From Streptomyces acidiscabies (GTDB lineage: Bacteria > Actinomycetota > Actinomycetes > Streptomycetales > Streptomycetaceae), in assembly GCF_020010905.1 (NCBI RefSeq), contig NZ_JAGJBY010000001.1, positions 186,001 through 250,000 on the forward strand: DNA of 64,000 bases. The letters run 5' to 3'. The translations under genes were made by a program, and so were the position numbers. The notes beneath the pieces were generated by a model. The model ran no database searches, had not been told where the DNA came from, and was given only the letters and a program-made list of their open reading frames with translations. Positions 34,716 through 42,694 of the stretch are shown one piece after another (within the stretch, counting starts at the first letter, position 1; each line of letters starts with the position of its first letter).

Positions 34716-35293
34716 GGCTTACCCTCACGTGATGTCGTATAAATACGACTTGAGGTTAGCAAGGTAGGGGGGTATGGGGGGTGTGATGTTCGTGGCACGT
34801 CGCGATGGCGGTGGGGGCTTCTTGTTGTGCTGGTCTCCGCCGCGCGGGTATTAGACGTGTAGTACGTGGGGCTGCGGGGCGCCGGGTCTCTCGTCCGGCT
34901 CGTTGGCCTTGTCCAGCCGTCGGTCGGCCGTGTCGGGATCGTCCTACGTCCGGGTCGCGCGGCGCCGAGATCCTCCTCGCGTGCGCTCCCCCGAACGTCG
35001 GCCCGATCGTCCGCGGCCGTACGCCGTGATCCGGAGCCGGAGCCGGAGCCGGAGCCGGCATCGGCATCGGCATCGGCATCGGCATCGGCATCGGCATCGG
35101 GTTGTCGTACTCGGCACGCAGCCGCGTTGGCGGACGGTTGAGCCGTCTCGGGCGGTCACCGAAGGTCAGCCCCTTCAGTCGAACCCCCAACCCGCCACCA
35201 CACCGACCGCCAACTCCCCCATATTCACTCGCCGGTTGCCCGCACCCCACGTACCGTCACGCGCTGAAGCCAACCGCGCCGGAACGGAGAAGT
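34716..35293. other. 578-base region with hexanucleotide microsatellite
   Basis: No convincing gene. It contains the repeat at 35033-35100 and otherwise GC-rich sequence; a leftward frame 34756-35250 would translate the repeat as (Met-Pro)7(Ala-Pro)4, but the rest of that frame is Arg/Pro-rich without codon bias typical of genes. Confidence 0.5.
35033..35100. repeat. Hexanucleotide tandem array
   Basis: Four copies of GGAGCC (35033-35056) followed, after GG, by seven exact copies of CATCGG (35059-35100). Exact copies imply recent expansion by slippage. Confidence 0.95.
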
Positions 35294-35482
35294 GTGAGCG
35301 GAAGACGCTACGTCGCCAGGGGCGTACCGGGCGGTTACCGGATCTGGAACAACCGAGGACGCCGATGGTGGGGCGACCTCTACGAGTTGTGCCCCGACGA
35401 TCTCCTGACGGAGCTCAACGGCAAGGCGGACCCGACGCGGATCGCCGCCTTGATGAAGCGGTACAGGGCGCAGAAGCGGTAG
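35294..35482 (+). CDS. Small basic hypothetical protein
   Basis: 62 residues from GTG at 35294 (ACGGAGAA upstream): 'YVARGVPGGYRIWNNRGRRW' then 'WGDLYELCPDDLLTELNGK' and a basic C-terminus. Good codon bias. Rich in Trp and Arg; no known motif. I do not recognise a function. Confidence 0.6.
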   Translation: MSGRRYVARGVPGGYRIWNNRGRRWWGDLYELCPDDLLTELNGKADPTRIAALMKRYRAQKR

Positions 35483-35649
35483 CCAACTGGACTCGGCAGA
35501 ACCGCAGTTCACCCGAAACGGCTCCAAAACGCCTCTACGGTCACCGACTTGCCGCCCCAAAAGACTCCCCCACCTCCGCCCCTCCCCCAAAACCCCAGGC
35601 CCTACTGTGATCCCCGTAACCCACCCCACCCGGGAAAGGATGACCGGCG

Positions 35650-37761
35650 ATGACACCCCTGAACACCGGGGACCCGGAGTCCATAGGCGGGTACACCCTG
35701 CTCGAGCGGCTCGGGGCAGGTGGGATGGGGGTCGTGTATCTGGGGGTGTCCGCGTCGGGACGACAGGTCGCGGTGAAGCTCGTGCGCGGGGCATACGCGG
35801 AGGAGGATGAGTTCCGCACCCGCTTCCGGCAGGAGATCGCGGCGGCCCGCCGAGTGAGCGGCGCGTTCACCGCGCCGGTCGTGGACGCCGACCCGGACGC
35901 GGAGCGCCCATGGATGGCGACCCTGTACGTACCGGGCCTGAATCTCGCCGAAGTCGTCTAGAAAGAAGGCCCGTTGAGGACGCGCGAGGTGCGCGCGCTG
36001 GGGCTGGGCCTGACCGAGGCGCTGCGGGACATCCACCGGGTGGGTCTGGTGCACCGGGACCTCAAACCGGGAAACGTCCTCATGACGGAGGACGGCCCGC
36101 GCGTCATCGACTTCGGGATCTCGCGGGCGGCCGATCACCAGAGCCTGACCACGACGGGCCGGATGATCGGTACGCCCCCGTTCATGTCTCCGGAGCAGAT
36201 GGCGTCGCCCCGGGACGTCACCCCGGCCTCGGACGTGTTCTCGCTGGGTTCGCTGCTGGTGTTCGCGGCGGTGGGCGCGGGCCCGTTCGACTCGGACAGC
36301 CCGTACATCACGGGGTACCAGGTGGCGTTCGGTACCCCTGACCTCACAGGGGTACCCGGGGAACTCCTGAGTACGATCGAACGCTGCCTGGCCAAGGACC
36401 CCGCCGACCGCCCGGAGCTGGCGGACGTACAGCGCATGCTGGAGGCGCTGCCGGAGGACGCACCCGCCGACACGGTCCCCAAGGGCCGCCCGACAAGCGG
36501 GAGTTCGCCCACGATCCCGGTGGAGACCTCGACCGGCACGGGCCGCAAGCGCCGTACGAAGCTGCTGCTGGCCGCCCTCGGCACGGTACTGGCCGTCACG
36601 GGTACGACGGGTGTCTTCCTGGCGAGCCGGGACCCCGAAGGCACAGCGGCGAGTACTAGTACCACCCCTACCCCAGAGCTACCCGCCGGCTGGCACCCAT
36701 GGCAGGTAGCTCTGAGGTACGAGGTGAAAGGCATCCCTCTTGAGTACGACACCCCGGCGTGCGTGACGGAGAGCGGCGCCCTCTACTGCGGGGGTACGGG
36801 GTTCACGACCGCCAGGGTCGACGCGGCGTCCGGCAAGGTCGCGTGGCGGACCGGAACCCGTCCGCAGGCGGCGGGCCCGATCGGCGTACGCGGCGGGATC
36901 GTCTACGCCTACGAGCATCCGGAGGACCGGACCAGGCACGTGGTGGCGCTCGACTCCCGTACGGGGAAGGCGCGTTGGCGGCGTGACATCAACACGGCCG
37001 AGAGGGCGGTGCTGTACGACGGCGGGTTGTTGACCCTGTCCCCGGACGCCTCGGAGCTGGTGGCGTACGGCCCTACGGGCGCGGAGTTGTGGCGGGCGCC
37101 GTCGCTGGACGATTACTGCACCCCGGCGGCGCTGGGCGGCGTGCCGTACGCCCTGTGCGAGCAGGGAACCGACCCCGGGCAGGCGCCGGTCGAGCTGATG
37201 CGGGCCGAGGCCGGCAGCCTGTCCACGACCGCCACCCTGCCGAAGAAGGCGGTGGCGCTCGGCGCGGTCGGCGGACAGCCCCTGTTCCTCGCGCCGCAGA
37301 CCGCCGAGGACGTGTACGAGTCCGGGTACGAGCGTCCGTACGACGCGCTGCTGCGGGTGGACCCGGCGACCGGGCACGTCACCCGCGTCCCGCTGGCCCG
37401 CGCGCTGACCGGTACGGCGACCCTGATCGGCGGCGTCGTCTACTTCGTCCGGGCCGACGGGACGGTCACGGCAGTGTCGGCGGCCGACGGGAAGCAGCTC
37501 TGGCAGCGGGCGACGGACGTGGAGAGCCTGTCCGCGCCGGTGGTGTCGACGAGGTACGGGAGGGTGTACTTCGCCAACCGCTACGGGCGGTTGCTGGCGC
37601 TCGACAGCCGTACGGGGGCGGAGGTATGGGCTACCTCAGCGCTACCGGACCCCGGGGACAAGGTGCAGGGGTATCCCCCTCAGGTACTACTCGTCGACGA
37701 CGCGATCGTGGGGACGGCGGGGGACACGGCGTTCTCGCGGGGGCCGGACGGGCGGGGCTGA
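35650..37761 (+). pseudogene. Ser/Thr protein kinase with PQQ-like sensor, interrupted by in-frame TAG
   Basis: Residues 1-103 are the kinase N-lobe ('LLERLGAGGMGVVYLGVSAS', 'VAVKLV'). The codon after 'LAEVV' is TAG (35959-35961), where the family has a charged residue. The same frame then continues 'KEGPLRTREVRALGLGL' with the catalytic loop 'HRDLKPGN', 'DFGIS', 'GTPPFMSPEQ', a transmembrane helix near residue 305 and an extracellular PQQ/beta-propeller domain. No frameshift is involved; changing one base (GAG to TAG) would explain it. A TTG restart at 35974 would lack the ATP-binding lobe. Either an amber pseudogene, a read-through, or a sequencing error. Confidence 0.8.
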
Positions 37762-37932
37762 CCGAGCGGGGGTGCTTCCCGCACGCCGAGTCGATCGCGC
37801 GGCCCCCGTTCCCTTATGTCCCCGAACTCCCCCGGAAATGTCCGTGATCCGTAACGGAGGGAGCCGCCGGGCGCCGGACTCCGTCATGCCAGGTGGTTGC
37901 GGGGAGACACCGGCGAGGAAAGCGGGGCGGAC

Positions 37933-38727
37933 ATGGCGCGGCACAACGGTGGGCGGGGCTGGTACGGCAAGATGATCGGGGCCGCGCTCGGCGTGACGCT
38001 GCTGGCGGCCGGCACGGCGGCGTGGACGGCGCAGGCGGGCCCGGCGACGAACGGGGCGTCGGGGTCGGCGGGTTCGGCGCCGAAGGCGAGCGCGCCGGCG
38101 TCACCGGGCAGCCGGGCCAAGGCAGTTGACGTCACCATCGTGCACGCGTCGGACGCGGGCCCGCGCGGCGTGAACATCACCATCGACGACGGCCCCGACC
38201 CGGTGTGGACGCCCCAAATGCTGGACATATTGCGCGAGTTCGGCGTGAAGGCGACGTTCTGCATGGTGGGGACGCAGGCGCAGGCGCACCCCGACATGGT
38301 GAAGAAGGTCGTCGCCGCCGGACACCGGCTGTGCGACCACACCGTCTCGCACGACACCGGCATGGACAAGAAGTCCGAGGCGTACCAGTCGCAGCAGATA
38401 GTCGACGCCGAGCGCATGATCACCGAGGCGTCGGGGGGTGTGCGGCCGATGTACTACCGGGCGCCGGGCGGCGCGTTCACGCCGTACAGCCGCAAGCTCG
38501 CCGCCTCGCACGGCATGCGCCCGCTGGGCTGGAACGTCGACACGAAGGACTTCGAGCGCCCCGGCACGGACGCCATAGTCGCCACGGTGGAACGGGAGTT
38601 GCCGAACGGGCCGACGCTGCTCTTCCACGACGCTGGCGGGGACCGGTCGCAGACGGTGGCGGCGCTGCGACGGGTGCTGCCGCGCCTCAAGGCGGAGGGG
38701 TACGTGTTCGGGTTCCCGGTGCGGTAA
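37933..38727 (+). CDS. Secreted polysaccharide deacetylase (NodB domain)
   Basis: 264 residues with an N-terminal signal/anchor ('MIGAALGVTLLAAGTAAWTA') and an Ala/Gly/Ser-rich linker. The NodB domain has all motifs: 'TIDDGPD' (1), 'HTVSHD' with the metal His pair (2), 'RAPGGAFTP' (3), 'DTKDFERPG' (4) and 'LLFHDAGG' (5). It would remove N-acetyl groups from peptidoglycan, chitin or a related polymer outside the cell. ATG at 37933 begins the signal. Confidence 0.93.
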   Translation: MARHNGGRGWYGKMIGAALGVTLLAAGTAAWTAQAGPATNGASGSAGSAPKASAPASPGSRAKAVDVTIVHASDAGPRGVNITIDDGPDPVWTPQMLDILREFGVKATFCMVGTQAQAHPDMVKKVVAAGHRLCDHTVSHDTGMDKKSEAYQSQQIVDAERMITEASGGVRPMYYRAPGGAFTPYSRKLAASHGMRPLGWNVDTKDFERPGTDAIVATVERELPNGPTLLFHDAGGDRSQTVAALRRVLPRLKAEGYVFGFPVR

Positions 38728-38734
38728 AGGCAGA

Positions 38735-39388
38735 TCAGGGGTTCACGGAGAGGACCTCTCCCAACTCCGCTTCCCCGTAGAACCACTTGGCGTCGGACTG
38801 GTTCAACGCGAGCCAGCCGTCGGCTTTTTCGTACGTGCCGATGCCTTCCGTGTTGTAGGAGTCGGACGCGCCGATGAAGACGGGCCGCCCGTCGGCGTCG
38901 AGGAGTTCGACCGCGGAGGAGATGACCGCGTTGTAGCGGGTGCCGTCGGTGGTGTTGGTGACGGTCACCGTCTTGGTGCCGGGTTTCTCGCCGACCGTCA
39001 ACGGGCCTTTGAGCGTGGGTGAGTTGTCGAAGCCCGAGGCCAGTTCCATGCGTCTGCCGCCGATGGTGAGGGTGCGGCCGGTGAGGTCGACGGTGCCGGT
39101 GGTGGGGGCGGGCGCATCCGAACTCGCGGGCGAGGGCGAGGTGGTGGGGGCGGGGCCGGTCGTCCGGCTCACGGCCGGGGGGTGGTTGCGGGGAGCGGGG
39201 TCGTCGGCGCCCCGGGTCAGGCCAACGACCAGCAGGGCGACGGCTGATGCGGTCGCGCCCAGAGCAACTGCCGTACGGCGCCTGGACCGTCGTACCGCGC
39301 GGGCGCGGATCTCCGGGCCGGTCAGCGGGGGCGGCGTCTCGTGGGCGGACGCCAACTCGTGGAGTGCGTGGGTGAGTTCATCCGACAC
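38735..39388 (-). CDS. Membrane protein coupled to ECF sigma (anti-sigma-like layout)
   Basis: 217 residues from GTG 39388 (GGAAGGAG upstream). A cytosolic N-terminus of about 45 residues, one transmembrane helix ('TAVALGATASAVALLVVGLT'), a Thr/Pro/Ser linker and an extracellular domain with 'TVTVTNTTDGTRYNAV' (Ig-like). No zinc-binding anti-sigma HxxxCxxC motif is visible, but the 11-bp overlap with the sigma gene and the topology suggest it regulates that sigma factor. Confidence 0.75.
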   Translation of the reverse strand: MSDELTHALHELASAHETPPPLTGPEIRARAVRRSRRRTAVALGATASAVALLVVGLTRGADDPAPRNHPPAVSRTTGPAPTTSPSPASSDAPAPTTGTVDLTGRTLTIGGRRMELASGFDNSPTLKGPLTVGEKPGTKTVTVTNTTDGTRYNAVISSAVELLDADGRPVFIGASDSYNTEGIGTYEKADGWLALNQSDAKWFYGEAELGEVLSVNP

Positions 39389-39920
39389 GGCCGTTCTCCT
39401 TCCTGGCCGTACCGCCCCGCGCATCGTCCCGCGCCTCGTCCCGTGCGTCGTCCACCGCGAGGTGCTTCGCGAGGGTCGCGCGGCCCCGGGAGAGTCTGGC
39501 CTTGACCGTGCCCACCGGCGCGCCCGTCTCGGAGGCTACCTGCTCGACGCTCAGGTCGCACAGGTGGTGCAGGACGATCGCCATCCGCTGGGGCGTGGGG
39601 AGTTGGCGCAGCGCGGCGACCAGCACGGTGCGGTCGGGACCGGGGCCCGGCGCGGTCTCGGGCGGCGGGGTGCGGCGCACCAGCTCCAGCCAGCGGCGCG
39701 CCCGGCGCCAGCGGCTGATCGCGAGGCGCATCGCGACCGTGCGGACCCACGCCTCCGGCGCCTCGTCGGCGAGGAAGTCCCGGCGGCGGTTCCAGGCGCG
39801 TACGAACGCCTCCTGGACGACGTCCTGCGCCTCCCCGTGGTCCCCGGTGAACGCCGTGAGCTGGCCGGTCAGCCGGGGGAACGCGGTCGCGTAGAACGCG
39901 TCGAACTCGTCCTCGGTCAT
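39378..39920 (-). CDS. ECF sigma factor (SigE-family, actinomycete type)
   Basis: 180 residues: region 2 'MTEDEFDAFYATAFPRLTGQ', 'GEAQDVVQEAFVRAWNRR', region 4 'LPTPQRMAIVLHHLCDLSVE', 'GAPVGTVKARLSRGRATLA'. Belongs to the SigE-type ECF family common in Streptomyces. Start at the ATG 39920; upstream frame is the antisense of the lectin gene. Divergent from a secreted lectin (160 bp), a possible target. Confidence 0.93.
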   Translation of the reverse strand: MTEDEFDAFYATAFPRLTGQLTAFTGDHGEAQDVVQEAFVRAWNRRRDFLADEAPEAWVRTVAMRLAISRWRRARRWLELVRRTPPPETAPGPGPDRTVLVAALRQLPTPQRMAIVLHHLCDLSVEQVASETGAPVGTVKARLSRGRATLAKHLAVDDARDEARDDARGGTARKENGRVG

Positions 39921-40079
39921 GCCCCCGCCGGAAGTCTGGAAGTGCCGTGCAACCTGACCGTCCTCGCCGTGCGTACAGGTCCCGTAGATCGCGTACATCG
40001 AAACACAACCCAACGGGAAGACAGCGCACGCCAGTTCACGGCTCCCCGCGCTGCCCCGCATCCGAGAAGGAACCGAACG

Positions 40080-40598
40080 ATGAACAGGCAATCCTTGCCG
40101 AAGTCCCGTGCTCTCAGCCTCCGTTGGTACGCGGGGCTCTTCTCCGTGGCCCTCTCCCTCGCGATGGCCCTCGTCAGCGCCTCCCCCGCGTCCGCCGCCA
40201 TCGGCACCAACCTGCTGCGCAACTGGGAGACCGGGCGCTGCCTCGACAGCAACGGCAACGGCGACGTCTACACCCTGCCCTGTCAGCCGGGGAACGCCTA
40301 CCAGACCTGGACCGTCGACCTCTACCGCCACAGCGACTACGACGAAGTCACCTTCCGCAACAACGCGACCGGCCGCTGCCTCTACTGGGCCGACGGCAGC
40401 GTCCGCACCGCCCCCTGCACCTCCTCCGGCGACTGGGGCCACAACCTCAGCATCTGGCGTGCCGTGGGCTCCGGTTGGGACAACGTCCAGCTCACCGACG
40501 CGGGCGGCGGCAGCTGCCTCGACAGCAACAGGGCAGGAAACGCCTACATGTTGGGGTGCAACGGGGGCGGGTTCCAGAGGTGGAGGCTGGGCTTCTGA
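40080..40598 (+). CDS. Secreted ricin-type beta-trefoil lectin
   Basis: 172 residues with a clear Sec signal peptide (cleavage after 'ASPASA'). The mature part is one ricin-B-type trefoil with three Cys/Trp repeats: 'GRCLDSNGNGDVYTLPCQPG', 'GRCLYWADGSVRTAPC' and 'GGSCLDSNRAGNAYMLGC', each ending in a W pattern such as 'QRWRLGF'. It probably binds a glycan at the cell surface or outside. Strong AGAAGGAA ribosome-binding site. Divergent from the ECF sigma gene. Confidence 0.92.
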   Translation: MNRQSLPKSRALSLRWYAGLFSVALSLAMALVSASPASAAIGTNLLRNWETGRCLDSNGNGDVYTLPCQPGNAYQTWTVDLYRHSDYDEVTFRNNATGRCLYWADGSVRTAPCTSSGDWGHNLSIWRAVGSGWDNVQLTDAGGGSCLDSNRAGNAYMLGCNGGGFQRWRLGF

Positions 40599-40663
40599 GC
40601 CCGGATTCCATCGGGGCGCGGCGGGTCAACAGAGGGTGGCCTGCCGCGCCCGGGGGTGCGGCT

Positions 40664-41782
40664 CTACCAGCGCAGGCCGATGGTCGAGACGCGGTCGAGG
40701 AGCAGGGCCGACAAGGTGCGGTGGTCCTGCGCCGAGGGGTGCCAGTCGCAGGCCAGGAGGTCCAAGGGGGCGTCGCCGTAGTACCAGTGGTGGACGCGGG
40801 GGTCACCCTGGGTATGACGGGTACGGGTGATGCGTTCGACGGTCTCACGGTAGGGGGCGGTGGAGACCTGGGTGGAGCTGAGGAGGAGGTGGGGGTGGAG
40901 GCCGTAGCGGGTCCGGAGCTTGTCCAGGAAGCCGTGGTAGGCGGTTTCGAACGCCGTCACCAGCTCGTCCTGCGTCGTCCAGGGCTCGCCAGGGTGGAGA
41001 GGGGTGGAGAAGTCGTTGATGCCGAGACCTACGACGATGAGCTGCGGGCGCCAGCTCGGCGGCCGGTGCCAGATGTCGCCGTCGACGTTCAGCAACGCCC
41101 GGTCGTAGTACGTCCGGTAGTCCGTGCCGGGGCTGGTACCGGCGTAGTTGCGGACCATGCCCCGGCCCGAGAAGGCGTTGATCTGGTAGTCCGCGTCGAG
41201 CGCTCTGGCGGTCAGCGCCCCGAAGGACAGGTCGGCGTTCGTGTTCCGGTCCACGCCCCCGACGGCCGAGCAGTCACGCACGCCGGAGACATCGCCGTAC
41301 CCGGCGGTGAAGGAGTCCCCGATGTACTCGATCTGCCGGCGCCGGGCACTCGGCGCCGGCAGGATCGCACCACCGCGCACGGCCACGAAACCCCCGAACT
41401 TCCCTATAGACCAAGGGCTTTCGGTCCGCTTGACGAGTCGCACGCGGTGTACGGCGTCGGCGAGACCGCCGATCCGGGCGGTGGTCCGGCCCGGTGTCAC
41501 CAGGGTCGTCACGGTCACGCCGTCGATCTGTACGTCGTAGTCGTTGACGGAGTCGTCGAGCACGACGCCCACTCCGGTCCCCTTGAAGCGGGCCTCGAAG
41601 TAGACGCCGGGCCAGGTGAATTGGACGAACCCGTCGGCGCCCGGCACGGTCCGGCCCACCGTGTGGAACCGGGTCGTGGCGGCGGTCGCCTGTGCGGGGG
41701 TGGCGACGACGGCCACCGTCCCCGCGAGGGTCGCGGCCATCAACGTCCGGCGGGACAAGGGGCGTTGGGATCCAGAAGGCAT
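40664..41782 (-). CDS. Secreted CE2-like SGNH esterase
   Basis: 372 residues. A twin-arginine-like signal ('LSRRTLMAATLAGTVAVV'), an N-terminal jelly-roll domain (about 35-130) and an SGNH hydrolase domain with 'IEYIGDSFTAGYG' (nucleophile Ser), 'LIVVGLGINDFSTP' and 'LACDWHPSAQDH' (catalytic Asp-His region). This matches carbohydrate esterase family 2, which deacetylates plant polysaccharides. ATG at 41782 with GAGGACG upstream. Neighbouring lectin and deacetylase genes suggest a polysaccharide-handling region. Confidence 0.93.
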   Translation of the reverse strand: MPSGSQRPLSRRTLMAATLAGTVAVVATPAQATAATTRFHTVGRTVPGADGFVQFTWPGVYFEARFKGTGVGVVLDDSVNDYDVQIDGVTVTTLVTPGRTTARIGGLADAVHRVRLVKRTESPWSIGKFGGFVAVRGGAILPAPSARRRQIEYIGDSFTAGYGDVSGVRDCSAVGGVDRNTNADLSFGALTARALDADYQINAFSGRGMVRNYAGTSPGTDYRTYYDRALLNVDGDIWHRPPSWRPQLIVVGLGINDFSTPLHPGEPWTTQDELVTAFETAYHGFLDKLRTRYGLHPHLLLSSTQVSTAPYRETVERITRTRHTQGDPRVHHWYYGDAPLDLLACDWHPSAQDHRTLSALLLDRVSTIGLRW

Positions 41783-41951
41783 GTGATCGTCCTCGTCGAC
41801 GAGTCGGATGCGGGAGCGCTCCCACAAGGGCCCTGTTCAAGGTGACCGCGTCGGATCGGGGCGTCAATGCCTGCGTCGACTGCTTCGCGTCATGTGTCAG
41901 GGGCCCGGCGAGCCGAGCCGTATCGGTGATCGTCGGTCCCCGCATGGCGGG

Positions 41952-42581
41952 TCAGCCCGCCAACACCCCTTCGGTGACGAGGACTTGAGTCGCCGCCGCG
42001 ACGCCCGTCCACACGTGGGCGCGCCAGCCGTGCTCGCGTGCCGACTCGACGTTCACGGGACGGTCGTCGAAGAAGATCACGTCGGACGGCGGGCGCCCGA
42101 AGTGCCGGTCGGCGCTGCGGTAGACCTGGGGGTCCGGTTTCATGAGCCCGAGGTCGCAGGAGAAGACGAGCGTCTCGAACCGCGCGCTCCACGCGGCCTG
42201 CCGGACGGCCGTCGCCAGGGACGCGGGCGCGTTGGACAGCACCCCGAGGGGGGTTCCCCGCCGGGCGATCCGGTCCAGGAGGTGCGCCGAGTCGTCGGCG
42301 AGCACGGCCCAGGCGGCGGTGTCGATCCGGTCCAGCCGCGCGATCCACTCGGCGTCGAACGTCCGGCCCAGGGCCTCGCCGATCAGACTCCAGTACTGGG
42401 TGGGGGTCCCTCCGAGGTCGTACGGGTCCCGGTGGGCCCAGTAGAGGGCGGCGAACTCCGCCTCGGGGAGGTCCAGCGCCTCGGCGAGTGCGGTGAGGGC
42501 CTGTCCGGAGGGGGCCAGGACGCCGCCGAGGTCCCAGACGACGAGGGGGGTGTGCGGGGGAGAGCTTCGGGGACGTTCCAC
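41952..42581 (-). CDS. HAD-superfamily phosphatase (HAD-IA)
   Basis: 209 residues. Motif I 'VVWDLGGVLAP' with the nucleophile Asp and a Gly in place of the second Asp, motif II 'LGVLSNAP', motif III Lys in 'GLMKPDPQVY', motif IV 'VIFFDDRPVNVE'. A helical cap lies between I and II. Substrate unknown; the DLGG variant is common among sugar-phosphatase-like HADs. Starts at GTG 42581; no clear ribosome-binding site. Confidence 0.88.
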   Translation of the reverse strand: MERPRSSPPHTPLVVWDLGGVLAPSGQALTALAEALDLPEAEFAALYWAHRDPYDLGGTPTQYWSLIGEALGRTFDAEWIARLDRIDTAAWAVLADDSAHLLDRIARRGTPLGVLSNAPASLATAVRQAAWSARFETLVFSCDLGLMKPDPQVYRSADRHFGRPPSDVIFFDDRPVNVESAREHGWRAHVWTGVAAATQVLVTEGVLAG

Positions 42582-42624
42582 GTGCGGATGATAGTGACGG
42601 GCGGGAAACGCGGGGTGCTCGCCG

Positions 42625-42694
42625 GAGGAGGTAGCTCCGGAGAAGTAGCCCCAAGGAGGTAGCTCCGGAGAGGTAGCCCTGGAGAGGTAGCCCT
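42625..42694. repeat. Five-unit 14-bp tandem repeat after a kinase stop codon
   Basis: Units of the form GGAGAGGTAGCCCT/GGAGGAGGTAGCTCC (five, spanning 42625-42694). The last overlaps the TAG stop of the Ser/Thr kinase gene. Units carry the GTAGCTCC string that recurs after other stop codons in this window. Confidence 0.85.

Noticed and set aside
35033..35100. CRISPR array
   Set aside because: Units are 6 bp with no spacers and no cas genes nearby; it is a simple tandem repeat. No CRISPR array was seen anywhere in the window.
34756..35250. Leftward gene encoding (Met-Pro)n(Ala-Pro)n
   Set aside because: The repeat is a DNA microsatellite; the flanking codons lack coding bias and there is no credible start signal.
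35959..35961. Selenocysteine or pyrrolysine codon
   Set aside because: Selenocysteine uses TGA, not TAG, and no pyrrolysine machinery is visible; mutation or sequencing error is simpler.
42693..42694. Kinase gene continuing past its stop through the 14-bp repeats
   Set aside because: The TAG is in frame and the repeats have mixed frame lengths (14 bp), so no sensible extension exists.
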